Assembly: GCF_002252445.1 (NCBI RefSeq)
Contig: NZ_NNRJ01000019.1
Coordinates: forward strand, 186,001-250,000
Source of the DNA: Brucella thiophenivorans
Lineage (GTDB): Bacteria > Pseudomonadota > Alphaproteobacteria > Rhizobiales > Rhizobiaceae
DNA: 64,000 nucleotides
Reading direction: 5' to 3'
Below the pieces are notes generated by a model. That model searched no databases. It worked only from the letters and a program-made list of their open reading frames with translations, and was not told the origin of the DNA. Positions 26,142-34,422 of the stretch are shown here, one piece after another (the first letter of the stretch is position 1; each line of letters begins with the position of its first letter). Made by a program: the position numbers and the translations under genes.

Positions 26142-27158
26142 TTGACATCGGAAATTTTTGGATATGCACCGGACGGGCAGGCGGTTCATCGGTTGACCAT
26201 TGCAAATGGTCCGCTTGAGGCAAAGATCATCACATGGGGTGCAGCCATTCAGGACCTGCGCATGGAAGGACACGATGCGCCATTGGTCATCGGCTATCGT
26301 GATTTTGCCGATTATCCGGCGCATTCGCCGCATCTGGGCGCGATTGCTGGTCGCTTTTCCAATCGCATCCGCAATGCCCGCTTCGAGCTTGATGGCAAGA
26401 CTTTTGAGGTCGAACCGAATTATCAGGGCATTCATAATTTGCATGGCGGAAGTCATGGTCTTGGCAACCGCGTCTGGAAAGTCACAGCTTCCGGTGCCGA
26501 TTTTGTGACGCTTGCAACCCTTGCAGCCGATGGCGAAATGGGTTTTCCGGGCAATCTCAATGTAAGCTGCACCTATATGCTCAACGCGAACGGCACATTG
26601 ATCGTGCGCCTTGAAGCAGTCACCGACAAACCAACACCCTGCAGTCTTCTGCATCACAGCTATTTCAATCTCGATGATGGTGGCGAGGGTGATATTCTAG
26701 ATCACCACCTCAAGATCGAAGCTGATGCTTACATGCCTGTTGATGAAGCTCTGATACCAGATGGACGCGTTCTGCCGGTCAAAGACACGGCCTATGATTT
26801 CCGCGATTTCCGTCCGATCCGTTTTGATGAAAACGGCGAGCAGCTCGAATATGACAGCAATTTCTGCCTGACGGCAGCGCGTGGTCCATTGCGTCCCTGT
26901 GCCTCCGTCAAGGGCGCTCGCTCCGGCATTCGTCTTGATATTGCGACCACCGAACCCGGCGTTCAGTTCTATGCGGGTAATACGATGGCCAATGATTGCA
27001 TTGGCTTGACCGGGAAACGCTACGGCAAACATGCAGGTTTTTGTCTGGAGCCGCAGTTATGGCCCGGCTCGCTGGAATATTCCTATGTGCCGCAGTCGAT
27101 CCTGCGTCCGGGCGAGGTTTACGCCCAGACGAGCCATTTTACATTTACGCGGGACTAG
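26142..27158 (+). CDS. galM: Aldose 1-epimerase (galactose mutarotase)
   Basis: A 338-residue beta-sandwich enzyme. Conserved blocks are ITWGAAIQDLRM, GAIAGRFSNRIRNARF, the NLHGGSHGLGNRVW region with the acid His, LLHHSYFNLDDG with the second His, and the C-terminal GFCLEPQLWPGSL carrying the catalytic base Glu. It interconverts alpha and beta anomers of aldoses. I take the TTG at 26142 as start because homologous proteins begin at this TSEIFGYAPDG; an ATG at 26085 is in frame but would add 19 unrelated residues. The last 14 bases overlap the end of the convergent kinase gene. Confidence 0.9.
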   Translation: MTSEIFGYAPDGQAVHRLTIANGPLEAKIITWGAAIQDLRMEGHDAPLVIGYRDFADYPAHSPHLGAIAGRFSNRIRNARFELDGKTFEVEPNYQGIHNLHGGSHGLGNRVWKVTASGADFVTLATLAADGEMGFPGNLNVSCTYMLNANGTLIVRLEAVTDKPTPCSLLHHSYFNLDDGGEGDILDHHLKIEADAYMPVDEALIPDGRVLPVKDTAYDFRDFRPIRFDENGEQLEYDSNFCLTAARGPLRPCASVKGARSGIRLDIATTEPGVQFYAGNTMANDCIGLTGKRYGKHAGFCLEPQLWPGSLEYSYVPQSILRPGEVYAQTSHFTFTRD

Positions 27159-28083
27159 ATTCATTACGATAAGCGGCGCGCGCAATCTCCATTGGAGCAA
27201 GCGCGCCGCGACTTTCAACAACGCGAGCAGCAACCGCGTGTGCTTTGCGCGCAGCCTTCACAGGGGGCAGGCCTTCAAGGCGTGCCGCCAGATAGCCCCC
27301 GTTAAAGCTGTCGCCAGCGCCTGTCGTATCAACCGCATTGGCTTTGACCGAAGGCACAAGCGCCTGTTTTCCGTCAGCTATAACCAGCGCAGGCTCCGTG
27401 CCGTCTTTCACGACGATTTCCTTTACACCCAGACCGATAAGCCGTTCGGCACAGGCCTGTGCAGTCTCGTCGCCAAATAGCGCCTGCTCATCAGGAAAGG
27501 TCGGTAGCGCAATATCGGAAATCTGCATCGCTTCGCTGATGATCCTTTGGGCGGCTTCGCGATCTGGCCAAAGCTGATGGCGGAAATTCGGATCAAACGC
27601 GATAAGCGCACCATTGGCCCGACATTCGCGCAGAACCTCGAACAATGTTTCGCGATGTTCGGGAAACACGATGCTGACCGAGATACCGGAAAAATAGATC
27701 ATATTGCGGCCAGCGAGGCTTTCGCGTAGCGCATCCTTATCGCTTGCAAGGCGCTTTGCTGCGGCGTCACTGCGCCAATAGGTGAAGGAGCGTTCGGCAC
27801 CGTTAAGCGTAATTGCATAAAGACCCGGATGAACACCCTTTATGATAGGGCTGTGGGCAATGCCAATACCGTTGGCAGCCAGAAAGTCACGCTGTTTTTG
27901 CGAGAATTCGTCTTCGCCAAATGCACTGACATAATCAACCGCAAAGGTCGGATTCGTGAGTGCGCGCGCATACCAGGCTGTATTGAGCGTATCGCCAGCA
28001 TATCCCATGCGCCATTGATCGTCACCGCTGCCCGAAAGCTCGATCATGCACTCACCGATCGACGCAAAACCACCCATAATCAT
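27145..28083 (-). CDS. kdgK: PfkB-family sugar kinase, probable 2-keto-3-deoxygluconate kinase
   Basis: A 312-residue ribokinase-fold protein. It has the N-terminal FASIGECMIEL, GYAGDTLNTAWYARAL with the sugar-binding Gly-Asp, a lid region, and the C-terminal signature DTTGAGDSFNGGYLAARL with the catalytic Asp. The GECMIEL start and NTAWYAR block are typical of KDG kinases, which feed the Entner-Doudoroff route. It is convergent with galM and their 3' ends overlap by 14 bases. A Met two codons in could also be the start. Confidence 0.85.
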   Translation of the reverse strand: MIMGGFASIGECMIELSGSGDDQWRMGYAGDTLNTAWYARALTNPTFAVDYVSAFGEDEFSQKQRDFLAANGIGIAHSPIIKGVHPGLYAITLNGAERSFTYWRSDAAAKRLASDKDALRESLAGRNMIYFSGISVSIVFPEHRETLFEVLRECRANGALIAFDPNFRHQLWPDREAAQRIISEAMQISDIALPTFPDEQALFGDETAQACAERLIGLGVKEIVVKDGTEPALVIADGKQALVPSVKANAVDTTGAGDSFNGGYLAARLEGLPPVKAARKAHAVAARVVESRGALAPMEIARAAYRNESSPA

Positions 28084-28207
28084 CTCCTCATTTTTATCCG
28101 AGACTACGCCTATACGAATTTGTCGGGATGTAAAATATTGATGTGATCACCCTTTTATCGACTTGCCACAATCGGCGTGTAACGATCCCGGCAAAAGAGG
28201 AATCACT

Positions 28208-28939
28208 ATGCGTTACGCTATTTATTTCACGCCGCCATCGGGGGATGCGCTTTTGAAAGTAGCTGCAAACTGGCTGGGCCGCAGTGCATTCAGTGGAGAG
28301 GCAGTGAAGGTTCCTGCGATTCGCACACTCGCAGCCGAAGATATTGCTGCTTTGACCGCAGAACCGCGCCGCTATGGCTTTCACGGAACGCTCAAAGCGC
28401 CTTTCAGTCTTGATGCTTCCTATGAGGAAAGCGATTTGCTTTCGGCGCTGATGTATTTTGCATCATCGACCCGGCCTTTTATGATTCCACGTTTGCAGGT
28501 GCAGGGTATCGGCCCGTTCTTTGCGCTTGTCCCGGAAGAGCCGGTTGCAGAGCTAAACCAGCTTGCCAATGATGTTGTGGTTTCATTTGATCGTTTTCGT
28601 GCACCTTTGCGCGATGCTGAAATTGCAAAGCGTCGTCCCGAACGCTTAAGCGAAGCGCAGCGACAAAATCTCGATCGCTGGGGTTATCCCTATGTTTTCG
28701 ACGAGTTTCGTTTTCACATGACCCTCACCGGACCCGTCGATGAAAAGCAACGCCCACAGGTCGAGCGCGCGCTTGATGATTTCTTCGCACCTGTTCTGGA
28801 TGATGCTGTCGAGATTGCCAATCTTGCTTTGTTTGTCGAACCTGAAAAAGGTGCGCCTTTTGAGATTCATTCGCTACATCCGATGACTGGTGGTAATAAG
28901 TTTTCCAAACGGTCCTCGCGGGCCGTGGGGAGGCCTTGA
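28208..28939 (+). CDS. DUF1045 protein, 2H phosphoesterase-like, phosphonate-linked
   Basis: A 243-residue protein with the two His-x-Thr motifs of the 2H phosphoesterase fold: GFHGTLKAPF (about 57-66) and FHMTLTGPV (about 170-178). DUF1045 genes occur next to phn genes and the family is thought to act on phosphonate-pathway ribose phosphates, possibly a cyclic phosphate (established association, inferred reaction). AGAGGAA lies six bases before the ATG at 28208; a more upstream ATG has none. The stop is three bases before phnM, so the two are one operon. Confidence 0.9.
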   Translation: MRYAIYFTPPSGDALLKVAANWLGRSAFSGEAVKVPAIRTLAAEDIAALTAEPRRYGFHGTLKAPFSLDASYEESDLLSALMYFASSTRPFMIPRLQVQGIGPFFALVPEEPVAELNQLANDVVVSFDRFRAPLRDAEIAKRRPERLSEAQRQNLDRWGYPYVFDEFRFHMTLTGPVDEKQRPQVERALDDFFAPVLDDAVEIANLALFVEPEKGAPFEIHSLHPMTGGNKFSKRSSRAVGRP

Positions 28940-28942
28940 AGA

Positions 28943-30082
28943 ATGACGACGGAATTAATTTTGAAAAATGCGAATATCGTTCTGCCGGATGAACTCATCA
29001 GCGGCACGGTAAAGATTGTCGATGGTATCATTGTTGATATTGCTTCCGGCGCGTCTGTTTCCGGCAAGGATATGGAAGGCGATTATCTGACGCCGGGACT
29101 GGTGGAATTGCATACCGACCATCTTGAGGGGCATTATGCGCCGCGCCCCAAAGTGCGCTGGAACCCGATTGCCGCTGTGCAAGCCCATGATGCGCAGATT
29201 GCAGCATCTGGCATTACAACCGTATTTGATGCCTTGCGCATTGGCTTTGACGAAGAAGCTGCCACTGGCGTTGAAGATATGCGTAAGCTTTCCTCTGCCA
29301 TCGCAGAGGGCCGTGAAGCCGGACGGCTGCGCGCTGATCATTATCTGCATTTGCGCTGCGAGGTTTCGGCCCCTGATTGCCTGAGTGCTTTTGAGCGTTT
29401 TGGTGTTCATCCGCTGGTCAAACTTGTATCACTGATGGATCACGCGCCCGGTCAGCGTCAGTTTACCGATATTGAGACCTATAAGCTTTATTACATGAGC
29501 AAGCTTAAGGTCTCCGAAGAAGAGTTCATCAGCTATTGCGAAAAGCGTATGGGCCAGTCTCAGCAGCATTCGGCATCAAACCGGACTGCGATCTCAGGGG
29601 CCTGTAATGCTCGAGGAATTGTGCTTGCCAGCCATGATGATGCAACTGCAGATCATGTCGCGGAAGCAAAGACGCAAGGCATTCGCGTTGCAGAATTTCC
29701 AACCACGCATCTTGCTGCGAAGACCTCAAAGGATTCCGGCATGTCGGTTCTGATGGGCGCGCCCAATGTGGTGCGCGGTGGCTCGCATTCTGGCAATGTT
29801 TCGGCGCGTGAACTGGCTGAGGCTGGACATCTTGATATCATTTCGTCGGATTATATCCCGGCAAGCATGATGCAGGCGGCATTTTTTATGGCTGATGTGA
29901 TGGACGAAATCACGTTGCCGCAGGCAATGCGGTTCGTGTCCACCAATCCTGCAAAGGCTGTCGGTCTTAATGATCGTGGTGAAATTGCCATTGGCAAGCG
30001 CGGCGATTTAGTGCGGGTACAAATTGCCGAGCATGTGCCGATTATTCGCACGGTCTGGCGTGAAGGACGGCGCGTGATTTAA
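28943..30082 (+). CDS. phnM: Alpha-D-ribose 1-methylphosphonate 5-triphosphate diphosphatase
   Basis: A 379-residue amidohydrolase-fold enzyme. Seen are LVELHTDHLEGHYAPRPKV with the metal-binding His pair, MDHAPGQRQF, LASHDDATADHVAEA, EFPTTHLAAK and the C-terminal GDLVRVQI typical of the superfamily. PhnM removes pyrophosphate from the ribose-methylphosphonate triphosphate formed by PhnGHIL, ahead of C-P bond cleavage by PhnJ. GGGGAGG precedes the ATG. The rest of the C-P lyase set is not in this window. Confidence 0.95.
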   Translation: MTTELILKNANIVLPDELISGTVKIVDGIIVDIASGASVSGKDMEGDYLTPGLVELHTDHLEGHYAPRPKVRWNPIAAVQAHDAQIAASGITTVFDALRIGFDEEAATGVEDMRKLSSAIAEGREAGRLRADHYLHLRCEVSAPDCLSAFERFGVHPLVKLVSLMDHAPGQRQFTDIETYKLYYMSKLKVSEEEFISYCEKRMGQSQQHSASNRTAISGACNARGIVLASHDDATADHVAEAKTQGIRVAEFPTTHLAAKTSKDSGMSVLMGAPNVVRGGSHSGNVSARELAEAGHLDIISSDYIPASMMQAAFFMADVMDEITLPQAMRFVSTNPAKAVGLNDRGEIAIGKRGDLVRVQIAEHVPIIRTVWREGRRVI

Positions 30083-30100
30083 CACGCGCCTTTCAATTTT
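30069..30100 (+). terminator. Terminator overlapping the phnM stop
   Basis: Eight-base perfect arms GGCGCGTG/CACGCGCC enclose the stop codon in the loop and are followed by TTTCAATTTTAT. Confidence 0.75.
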
Positions 30101-30103
30101 ATA

Positions 30104-30805
30104 TCAGATTGAAGCGTCACTCAGCGACAGGATGCCTGTCTCGGGGTCAACCGACAGTTTCAGTTCATTGTAGCTATTAATACTTTTATGAGCGGTTTCC
30201 GGCGAATGTGGATGTGTTGCCGTCACGACGATCACATGAGCGCCCGCGGTTTCCCCTGCAACAATACCGGCAGGTGCATCTTCAAAAACCAGACAATTAT
30301 GCGGGTCAAAACCAAGCCGCTTTGCACCGAGCTGAAAGCATTCGGGGCTCGGTTTGCCGCGCTCAACATCTTCTGCTGAAACGACGATTTTTGGCAGAGC
30401 AATACCCGCAGCCTCAAGTCTACGGCGCGCCAGTTCAATAGGCGCAGACGTGACAATTGCCCAACGATCCTCTGGCAATGATTTGAGGAAATCAATTGCA
30501 CCCTCAATGGCCTTAATTCCATCCAGATCGGCCATTTCCGCATCAAGCAGAATTTTGGCTTCGGTATCCGGGTCCAGATGCGGCAGACCAAGCCTGCGCA
30601 CTGTATCTACTGCACGCACGCCATGAATGGTTGGAACGAACGTCACCGGATCAATCCCATGACGAGTGGCCCATTGTCCCCAGACGCGTTCCGTCGCAGC
30701 AATGGAACTCAGAACAGTGCCGTCCATATCAAACAGAAAGGCATCGAACGACTTATTGAAGGGGGACAGGTCGGTCAAAATATGGTCCTCAAATTTTGGT
30801 ATCAA
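30104..30805 (-). CDS. HAD-superfamily sugar phosphatase
   Basis: A 233-residue HAD phosphatase of subfamily IA. Motif I is FDMDGTVLSS (about 25-34), motif II is VTSAP (about 116-120), the Lys is in VERGKPSPECF, and the acidic motif III/IV is FEDAPAGIVAG. The cap domain is helical and the order resembles the DOG/GppB-type sugar phosphatases. The first codon as drawn is a TTG with no clear ribosome-binding site; another TTG lies nine codons in, so the start is uncertain by a few residues. The 3' end faces phnM. Confidence 0.88.
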   Translation of the reverse strand: MIPKFEDHILTDLSPFNKSFDAFLFDMDGTVLSSIAATERVWGQWATRHGIDPVTFVPTIHGVRAVDTVRRLGLPHLDPDTEAKILLDAEMADLDGIKAIEGAIDFLKSLPEDRWAIVTSAPIELARRRLEAAGIALPKIVVSAEDVERGKPSPECFQLGAKRLGFDPHNCLVFEDAPAGIVAGETAGAHVIVVTATHPHSPETAHKSINSYNELKLSVDPETGILSLSDASI

Positions 30806-31146
30806 GAATCGCGTATGATGATCTTAATGCGTAATAAGCGTGAAAGTCACAGTTTTCGTTGATTTGAACGCTCTCGTGGCCTCAAAACTTGATCATTCGT
30901 GTTGTTTGTGGCTTTTTGCGCGACTAAAGCACGGCGATCGATCTCAAGCTCTCATGCTTACATGAATCGCATTCTCAGGATTGTTGTTTAAATGACTGAA
31001 ATAAAGATTAAAAATAGCAATTATCCTGACCATCGGTTTTCCGTGGCACCTATGCTGGATGGGAACTGTTTTTCTAATTAGATATAAATAAAACAACTAG
31101 TTAATGCATGTTCTGGCAGGGATGTTGTACCGTTTAAGGTACAACA
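30806..31146. other. AT-rich junction between host genes and prophage
   Basis: About 340 bases without a credible gene, becoming AT-rich after 30950. No integrase, tRNA or recognisable attachment core is seen. The left prophage end should lie somewhere here, because the next gene leftward is host and the next rightward is phage-like. Confidence 0.55.
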
Positions 31147-31147
31147 T
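31122..31147. terminator. Perfect inverted repeat at the end of the leftward phage operon
   Basis: Ten-base arms ATGTTGTACC/GGTACAACAT with a six-base loop overlap the stop of the PrtN-family gene. There is no T run on either side, so it may be a weak terminator or an operator. Confidence 0.5.
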
Positions 31148-31407
31148 TATCCGTGAAATTGTTTGTATTCTCGCATAGCAGCCGTCCGTCGATCATCCAG
31201 ATACGTTGCCAGATCATTAATATGAACGCCCTTCGCGGCCTTTTGACTTTCTTCGATTCGTACAAGTGGGATCTTGATGTCGCCGCAAGTCACTTTGCGT
31301 ACGAATTTTTCAGGCGTGAGGTGAGGGAAGTAATCACGGCAAAGGTCATCCACCGGGATTATAGCTTTGCCGCTGTATTGAGCCATTAGAAGGAAAGCGG
31401 TGTTCAT
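31147..31407 (-). CDS. PrtN-family (pyocin activator) protein
   Basis: An 86-residue protein with the PrtN-like pattern: NTAFLLMAQYSGKAIIPVDD, then a CRDYFPHLTPEKFVRKV segment and the C-terminal GVHINDLATYLDDRR. In Pseudomonas, PrtN turns on pyocin genes after RecA-driven loss of PrtR. The family also occurs in many rhizobial prophages as a small putative activator. It is the last gene of the leftward operon and overlaps the methyltransferase gene by four bases. Its targets here are unknown. Confidence 0.75.
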   Translation of the reverse strand: MNTAFLLMAQYSGKAIIPVDDLCRDYFPHLTPEKFVRKVTCGDIKIPLVRIEESQKAAKGVHINDLATYLDDRRTAAMREYKQFHG

Positions 31408-31886
31408 TTCTGCACCTCGTAAGGCTTAAGGAAGCAAATCCAGTGCGTATTCGCCTGCTTGCCAGACACATGCCCGACGACAGGCCGAACATCAGTAAGC
31501 GCGAGTATTTCCCGCACTTTGATCTGCGTTTCGTTCCATTTGAAAATCAGTGTGCCGTTTGGTTTCAAGACGCGGAAAGCTTCAGAAAAACCCTGCCGAA
31601 GATCCTCGCGCCAAGTTGCGCGGTTCAACGCACCATATTTTGCGCGAAGCCAACTTCTCTCACCGGCATTGACCAGATGCGGCGGATCAAAGACGGCAAG
31701 GCTGAATGTCTCGTCGTCAAACGGTAGGTTTCGGAAGTCGATAACGCGGTCTGGCGAAATGATTAACTCGCGGCCGTCGCAAAGAACGTGGCTTTCTTCG
31801 CGAATGTCGCCAAACACAGCTCGGTCATCCGTCTTGTTAAACCAGAACATGCGGGATCCGCAGCACAAGTCGAGGATGGGCTTCAT
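31404..31886 (-). CDS. Phage SAM-dependent methyltransferase
   Basis: A 160-residue class I methyltransferase. Motif I is ILDLCCGSRMFWF at the N terminus, and the catalytic-type motif is FDPPHLVNAGERSW at about 71-84, a DPPH variant of the DPPY of N-methylating enzymes. FRVLKPNGTLIFKW follows. Similar short proteins are common in phages and may methylate DNA. The ATG at 31886 overlaps the stop of the C5 methylase gene by four bases, so translation is coupled. Confidence 0.8.
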   Translation of the reverse strand: MKPILDLCCGSRMFWFNKTDDRAVFGDIREESHVLCDGRELIISPDRVIDFRNLPFDDETFSLAVFDPPHLVNAGERSWLRAKYGALNRATWREDLRQGFSEAFRVLKPNGTLIFKWNETQIKVREILALTDVRPVVGHVSGKQANTHWICFLKPYEVQK

Positions 31887-33856
31887 GCTGCTTCCTTTCG
31901 GGCGATGAGGTTTTCGCAATTTGCGGATACGAGCGCGGCGGCAACGGGCGGGCAAACACTGTTGCCGCAGCATGAAACCTGTACTGATTTTGAAAATGTC
32001 TGTCCGTCTGGACCGCGTTCGATCTCATAACCTTCTGGAAAGCCCTGAGCGCGGTAAAGCTCGCGCGGCACAAGCATGCGCATGCCGATATCGACAATGA
32101 TGTAAGTCACGCCACCGGATTCGATGGTGACGAATTCACGATGATCCCAGAAACCAAACGACCTAAGAAAATCAGCCACCGTGCGGGCGCCCACGGCCTG
32201 TTCCGGCGTAAATGGTGGAACATCAAGCGCAGCCTCAACATGGCCGTGACGATCTTTGGTTGTCACCGTGCGCACTGGCTCGTTTTCGGCACCGCCGTCG
32301 CCAGTGCCATAGTATGCTTGGAGGAAGGGTGCGACGATGCCTTGCTGGCTTCCCGTCTGCGTGACAGTCGATAGCGGCTCGCTCACAGATCTTCCGGGAT
32401 TGACACCACCGGCACGACGGCTGTCGTTGTTATGCTGCGCCACATAGGCGGCAATCAGCTGCGACTTGCCTGCGCCGTCTGCCATTACCGTGTGAGTCGG
32501 CTCTTCAATACTATGGCCCGTAGATGTCCCAAATTGGCGAGCGATGAATGTAGAGGCGACGGCGTGTTTGATACCGCCTGCAACAGCGGTTCCCAATGGT
32601 TGTTCGATATCCAGTGCGCGCGGTGCTTGCGCTTTGCGCTCGCCATAGCCGATCTGCACTAATGTCGGTGCAATGACGCTGTTCTGATCCTTGCGGCTGG
32701 CCGTGATTGTGTGCGACGGTGCATTGATTGGCCTGTTGGATCCACCGTGCTGTGCAGCGGTCAGAATAGGCGCGATAACTGCATGGCGATTTTCTGTAAC
32801 TACCGTGGCGATAGGCGCGTCAAGCTTCGAAACTCGCTCTGATCTTTCGTTGCCGTGCCCGTAGTATGATGCAAGGTGAGGCGCGATGATGCCTAGTGGC
32901 GCAGCGCCTCCCGGTCTTTTGATGTAGCTGTTGGAGGTAATGGTCGATAGCGGCTCGCGAAGATCCTGACCTGTCGCACCCGTATTAAAGCGAATGATTG
33001 ATGGTGCAGCGAGATTGACCAGAAATGGCGCCTCTGCATCCAGCACATATCGCTTCATGCCACGCGCCACGCGGGCCATGGTATTGTGCGCCAGCGGACG
33101 AATGGCGCGGAGGCCATGCTTTTCCATGATGTCTGCACCTGTGTCGAAGATTGAAGGGCAGGGCAGTGACCAGTCAATGATTTCAGCTGCGGTACGCCAT
33201 GGCTGCTTTTTGCCTGCCATAACGTCTTTATCGTCGGGTGCGCCGTGGGTCGGTTCTGGCCATACAATTGGCTCGCCATCAAAGCGCATGATGACGAAGA
33301 AGCGCTTCCGGATTGTGGGCGCACCATAGTCGCATCCTCGGATCTCGCGCCATTCAATCTTTGCGCCAAGCCGCTTGAGCTTTTTGCACCAACGCTGGAA
33401 ATCTTCGCCCTTGCGCTCTGGATCTGGCATTAGGCCGGCTGATGTTTCAATCAGCGGTCCCCAGTCGCGGAACTCCTCGACGTTTTCGAGAATTGCAACA
33501 TCCACCTTGCCGCCACTTTTCTGAATGCGTTCGATCCAGCCCGGAATGATCCATGCCAGATCCCGGATATTGCGCTCGACAGTCTTACCGCCTTTCGCCT
33601 TGGAAAAGTGCTTACAGTCAGGCGAAAACCACGCCAGCCCGACATGAGCACGTTGCAGGTAGTCAAGTGGATCAATCTTGTAGACGTTCTGCGAAACATG
33701 GAGCGTCTGCGGGTGGTTTGCTTCGTGCAATGCCAGCGCCGCCGCATTGTGATTAATGGCAATGTCAGGCGAACGGCCAAGGGCCATTTCAATGCCGGTG
33801 CTGGCACCGCCGCCGCCTGCAAAAGAATCAACGATGATGGGCTGGCTTGTTTGCAT
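31883..33856 (-). CDS. Phage DNA cytosine-C5 methyltransferase
   Basis: A 657-residue C5 methylase. Motif I is DSFAGGGGASTGIEMALG, motif IV with the nucleophile Cys is WFSPDCKHFSKAKGG, motif VI is ILENVEEF, motif VIII is near GCDYGAPTIRKRFF, and motifs IX/X are ELYRAQGFPEGYEI and SCCGNSVCPP. The target-recognition region (about 270-520) is large and contains several similar blocks such as TVVTENRHAVIAP and TVTTKDRHGHVEA. It probably protects phage DNA from host restriction. It is the main gene of the leftward operon. Confidence 0.93.
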   Translation of the reverse strand: MQTSQPIIVDSFAGGGGASTGIEMALGRSPDIAINHNAAALALHEANHPQTLHVSQNVYKIDPLDYLQRAHVGLAWFSPDCKHFSKAKGGKTVERNIRDLAWIIPGWIERIQKSGGKVDVAILENVEEFRDWGPLIETSAGLMPDPERKGEDFQRWCKKLKRLGAKIEWREIRGCDYGAPTIRKRFFVIMRFDGEPIVWPEPTHGAPDDKDVMAGKKQPWRTAAEIIDWSLPCPSIFDTGADIMEKHGLRAIRPLAHNTMARVARGMKRYVLDAEAPFLVNLAAPSIIRFNTGATGQDLREPLSTITSNSYIKRPGGAAPLGIIAPHLASYYGHGNERSERVSKLDAPIATVVTENRHAVIAPILTAAQHGGSNRPINAPSHTITASRKDQNSVIAPTLVQIGYGERKAQAPRALDIEQPLGTAVAGGIKHAVASTFIARQFGTSTGHSIEEPTHTVMADGAGKSQLIAAYVAQHNNDSRRAGGVNPGRSVSEPLSTVTQTGSQQGIVAPFLQAYYGTGDGGAENEPVRTVTTKDRHGHVEAALDVPPFTPEQAVGARTVADFLRSFGFWDHREFVTIESGGVTYIIVDIGMRMLVPRELYRAQGFPEGYEIERGPDGQTFSKSVQVSCCGNSVCPPVAAALVSANCENLIARKEAA

Positions 33857-33859
33857 AAG

Positions 33860-34027
33860 TCAGCCCCAAAGAATTTGTGCGCCGAGGATGGACGCGATGC
33901 TGACGCTGGCAATGAGGGACGCCATGGCAACTTTTTGATTAAGCTGCCGAACGTGAGAGGTATAAGCGGCTGGCAGGTGAAAACCGCCGCATTCAACTTC
34001 TGTTTTGAATTTTGGCTCATCAAGCAT
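33860..34027 (-). CDS. Small phage protein with one C-terminal membrane segment
   Basis: A 55-residue protein: a soluble N-terminal part of about 30 residues and a hydrophobic end (VAMASLIASVSIASILGAQIL) that could cross the membrane. The family is not recognised. Its ATG at 34027 overlaps the end of the upstream 78-residue gene by eight bases, and its stop lies three bases before the C5 methylase start, so it is well embedded in the leftward operon. A longer reading from 34075 is possible but would overlap the upstream gene more. Confidence 0.6.
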   Translation of the reverse strand: MLDEPKFKTEVECGGFHLPAAYTSHVRQLNQKVAMASLIASVSIASILGAQILWG

Positions 34028-34256
34028 GGCTGTCGATCCTCTTAACGGAAAGACGACGAGCTTGTGCTGCTGCACGGGTTCCTAGTCTTGATACAACGTC
34101 ACTTGTGAAGCCGTACCGTTCCAGTGTTTCGGGCGTGACGTTGTCGCCCGAAAAGGCGAGTTCGCGCATGGCGTCAGCCATTCTCGTCGTTAATTGGTCA
34201 ATGCAAGTTGCAGGAGTGACGGTCTGGGCAGGTTTTGGCTTAATATTGATCATCAT
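34020..34256 (-). CDS. First gene of the leftward phage operon, unknown function
   Basis: A 78-residue protein, Thr/Arg/Ala-rich, with a short helical segment (IDQLTTRMADAMRELAF) followed by DNVTPETLERYGFTSDVVSRLG, which may form a small helix-turn-helix-like bundle. No family is recognised. The start lies directly beside the leftmost operator (34259), so its message is under repressor control. An ATG one codon in is an alternative start. Confidence 0.65.
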   Translation of the reverse strand: MMINIKPKPAQTVTPATCIDQLTTRMADAMRELAFSGDNVTPETLERYGFTSDVVSRLGTRAAAQARRLSVKRIDSHA

Positions 34257-34258
34257 GG

Positions 34259-34273
34259 TTACCTATTTGTCTA
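34259..34273. promoter_or_regulatory. Repressor operator copy 1 (degenerate)
   Basis: TTACCTATTTGTCTA; its complement differs from TTGACAAATAGGCAA at two of fifteen positions. It lies at the start of the leftward operon. Confidence 0.6.
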
Positions 34274-34307
34274 AGCGGCAATTTTAACAGGCTGATAGCC
34301 ATTAAAA

Positions 34308-34322
34308 TTGCCAAATAGGCAA
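34308..34322. promoter_or_regulatory. Repressor operator copy 2 (perfect)
   Basis: TTGCCAAATAGGCAA, perfect five-base arms around AAATA. On the minus strand it lies between TTGACT (34327-34332 complement) as -35 and the likely -10, so bound repressor would block the leftward promoter. Confidence 0.85.
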
Positions 34323-34340
34323 AGTCAGTCAAGTGAAAAA

Positions 34341-34355
34341 TTGACAAATAGGCAA
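34341..34355. promoter_or_regulatory. Repressor operator copy 3
   Basis: TTGACAAATAGGCAA, one mismatch in the left arm, 33 bases from copy 2 (three helical turns). Confidence 0.8.
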
Positions 34356-34363
34356 AATAAAAA

Positions 34364-34397
34364 ATGGCAAAAATAAAACCCACCGTATTGGTGGGTT
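34364..34397 (-). terminator. Terminator of the repressor gene
   Basis: Stem AACCCACC/GGTGGGTT with a five-base loop; read leftward it is followed by TTATTTTTG. Confidence 0.85.
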
Positions 34398-34422
34398 GAA
34401 ATTATGAATATTATGTAGGCCT

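Noticed and set aside
32700-33300. Repeated text in the recognition region of the C5 methylase as a possible gene fusion or frameshift
   Set aside because: The frame is continuous, motifs before and after are in order, and internal similarity is common in the long target regions of such enzymes.
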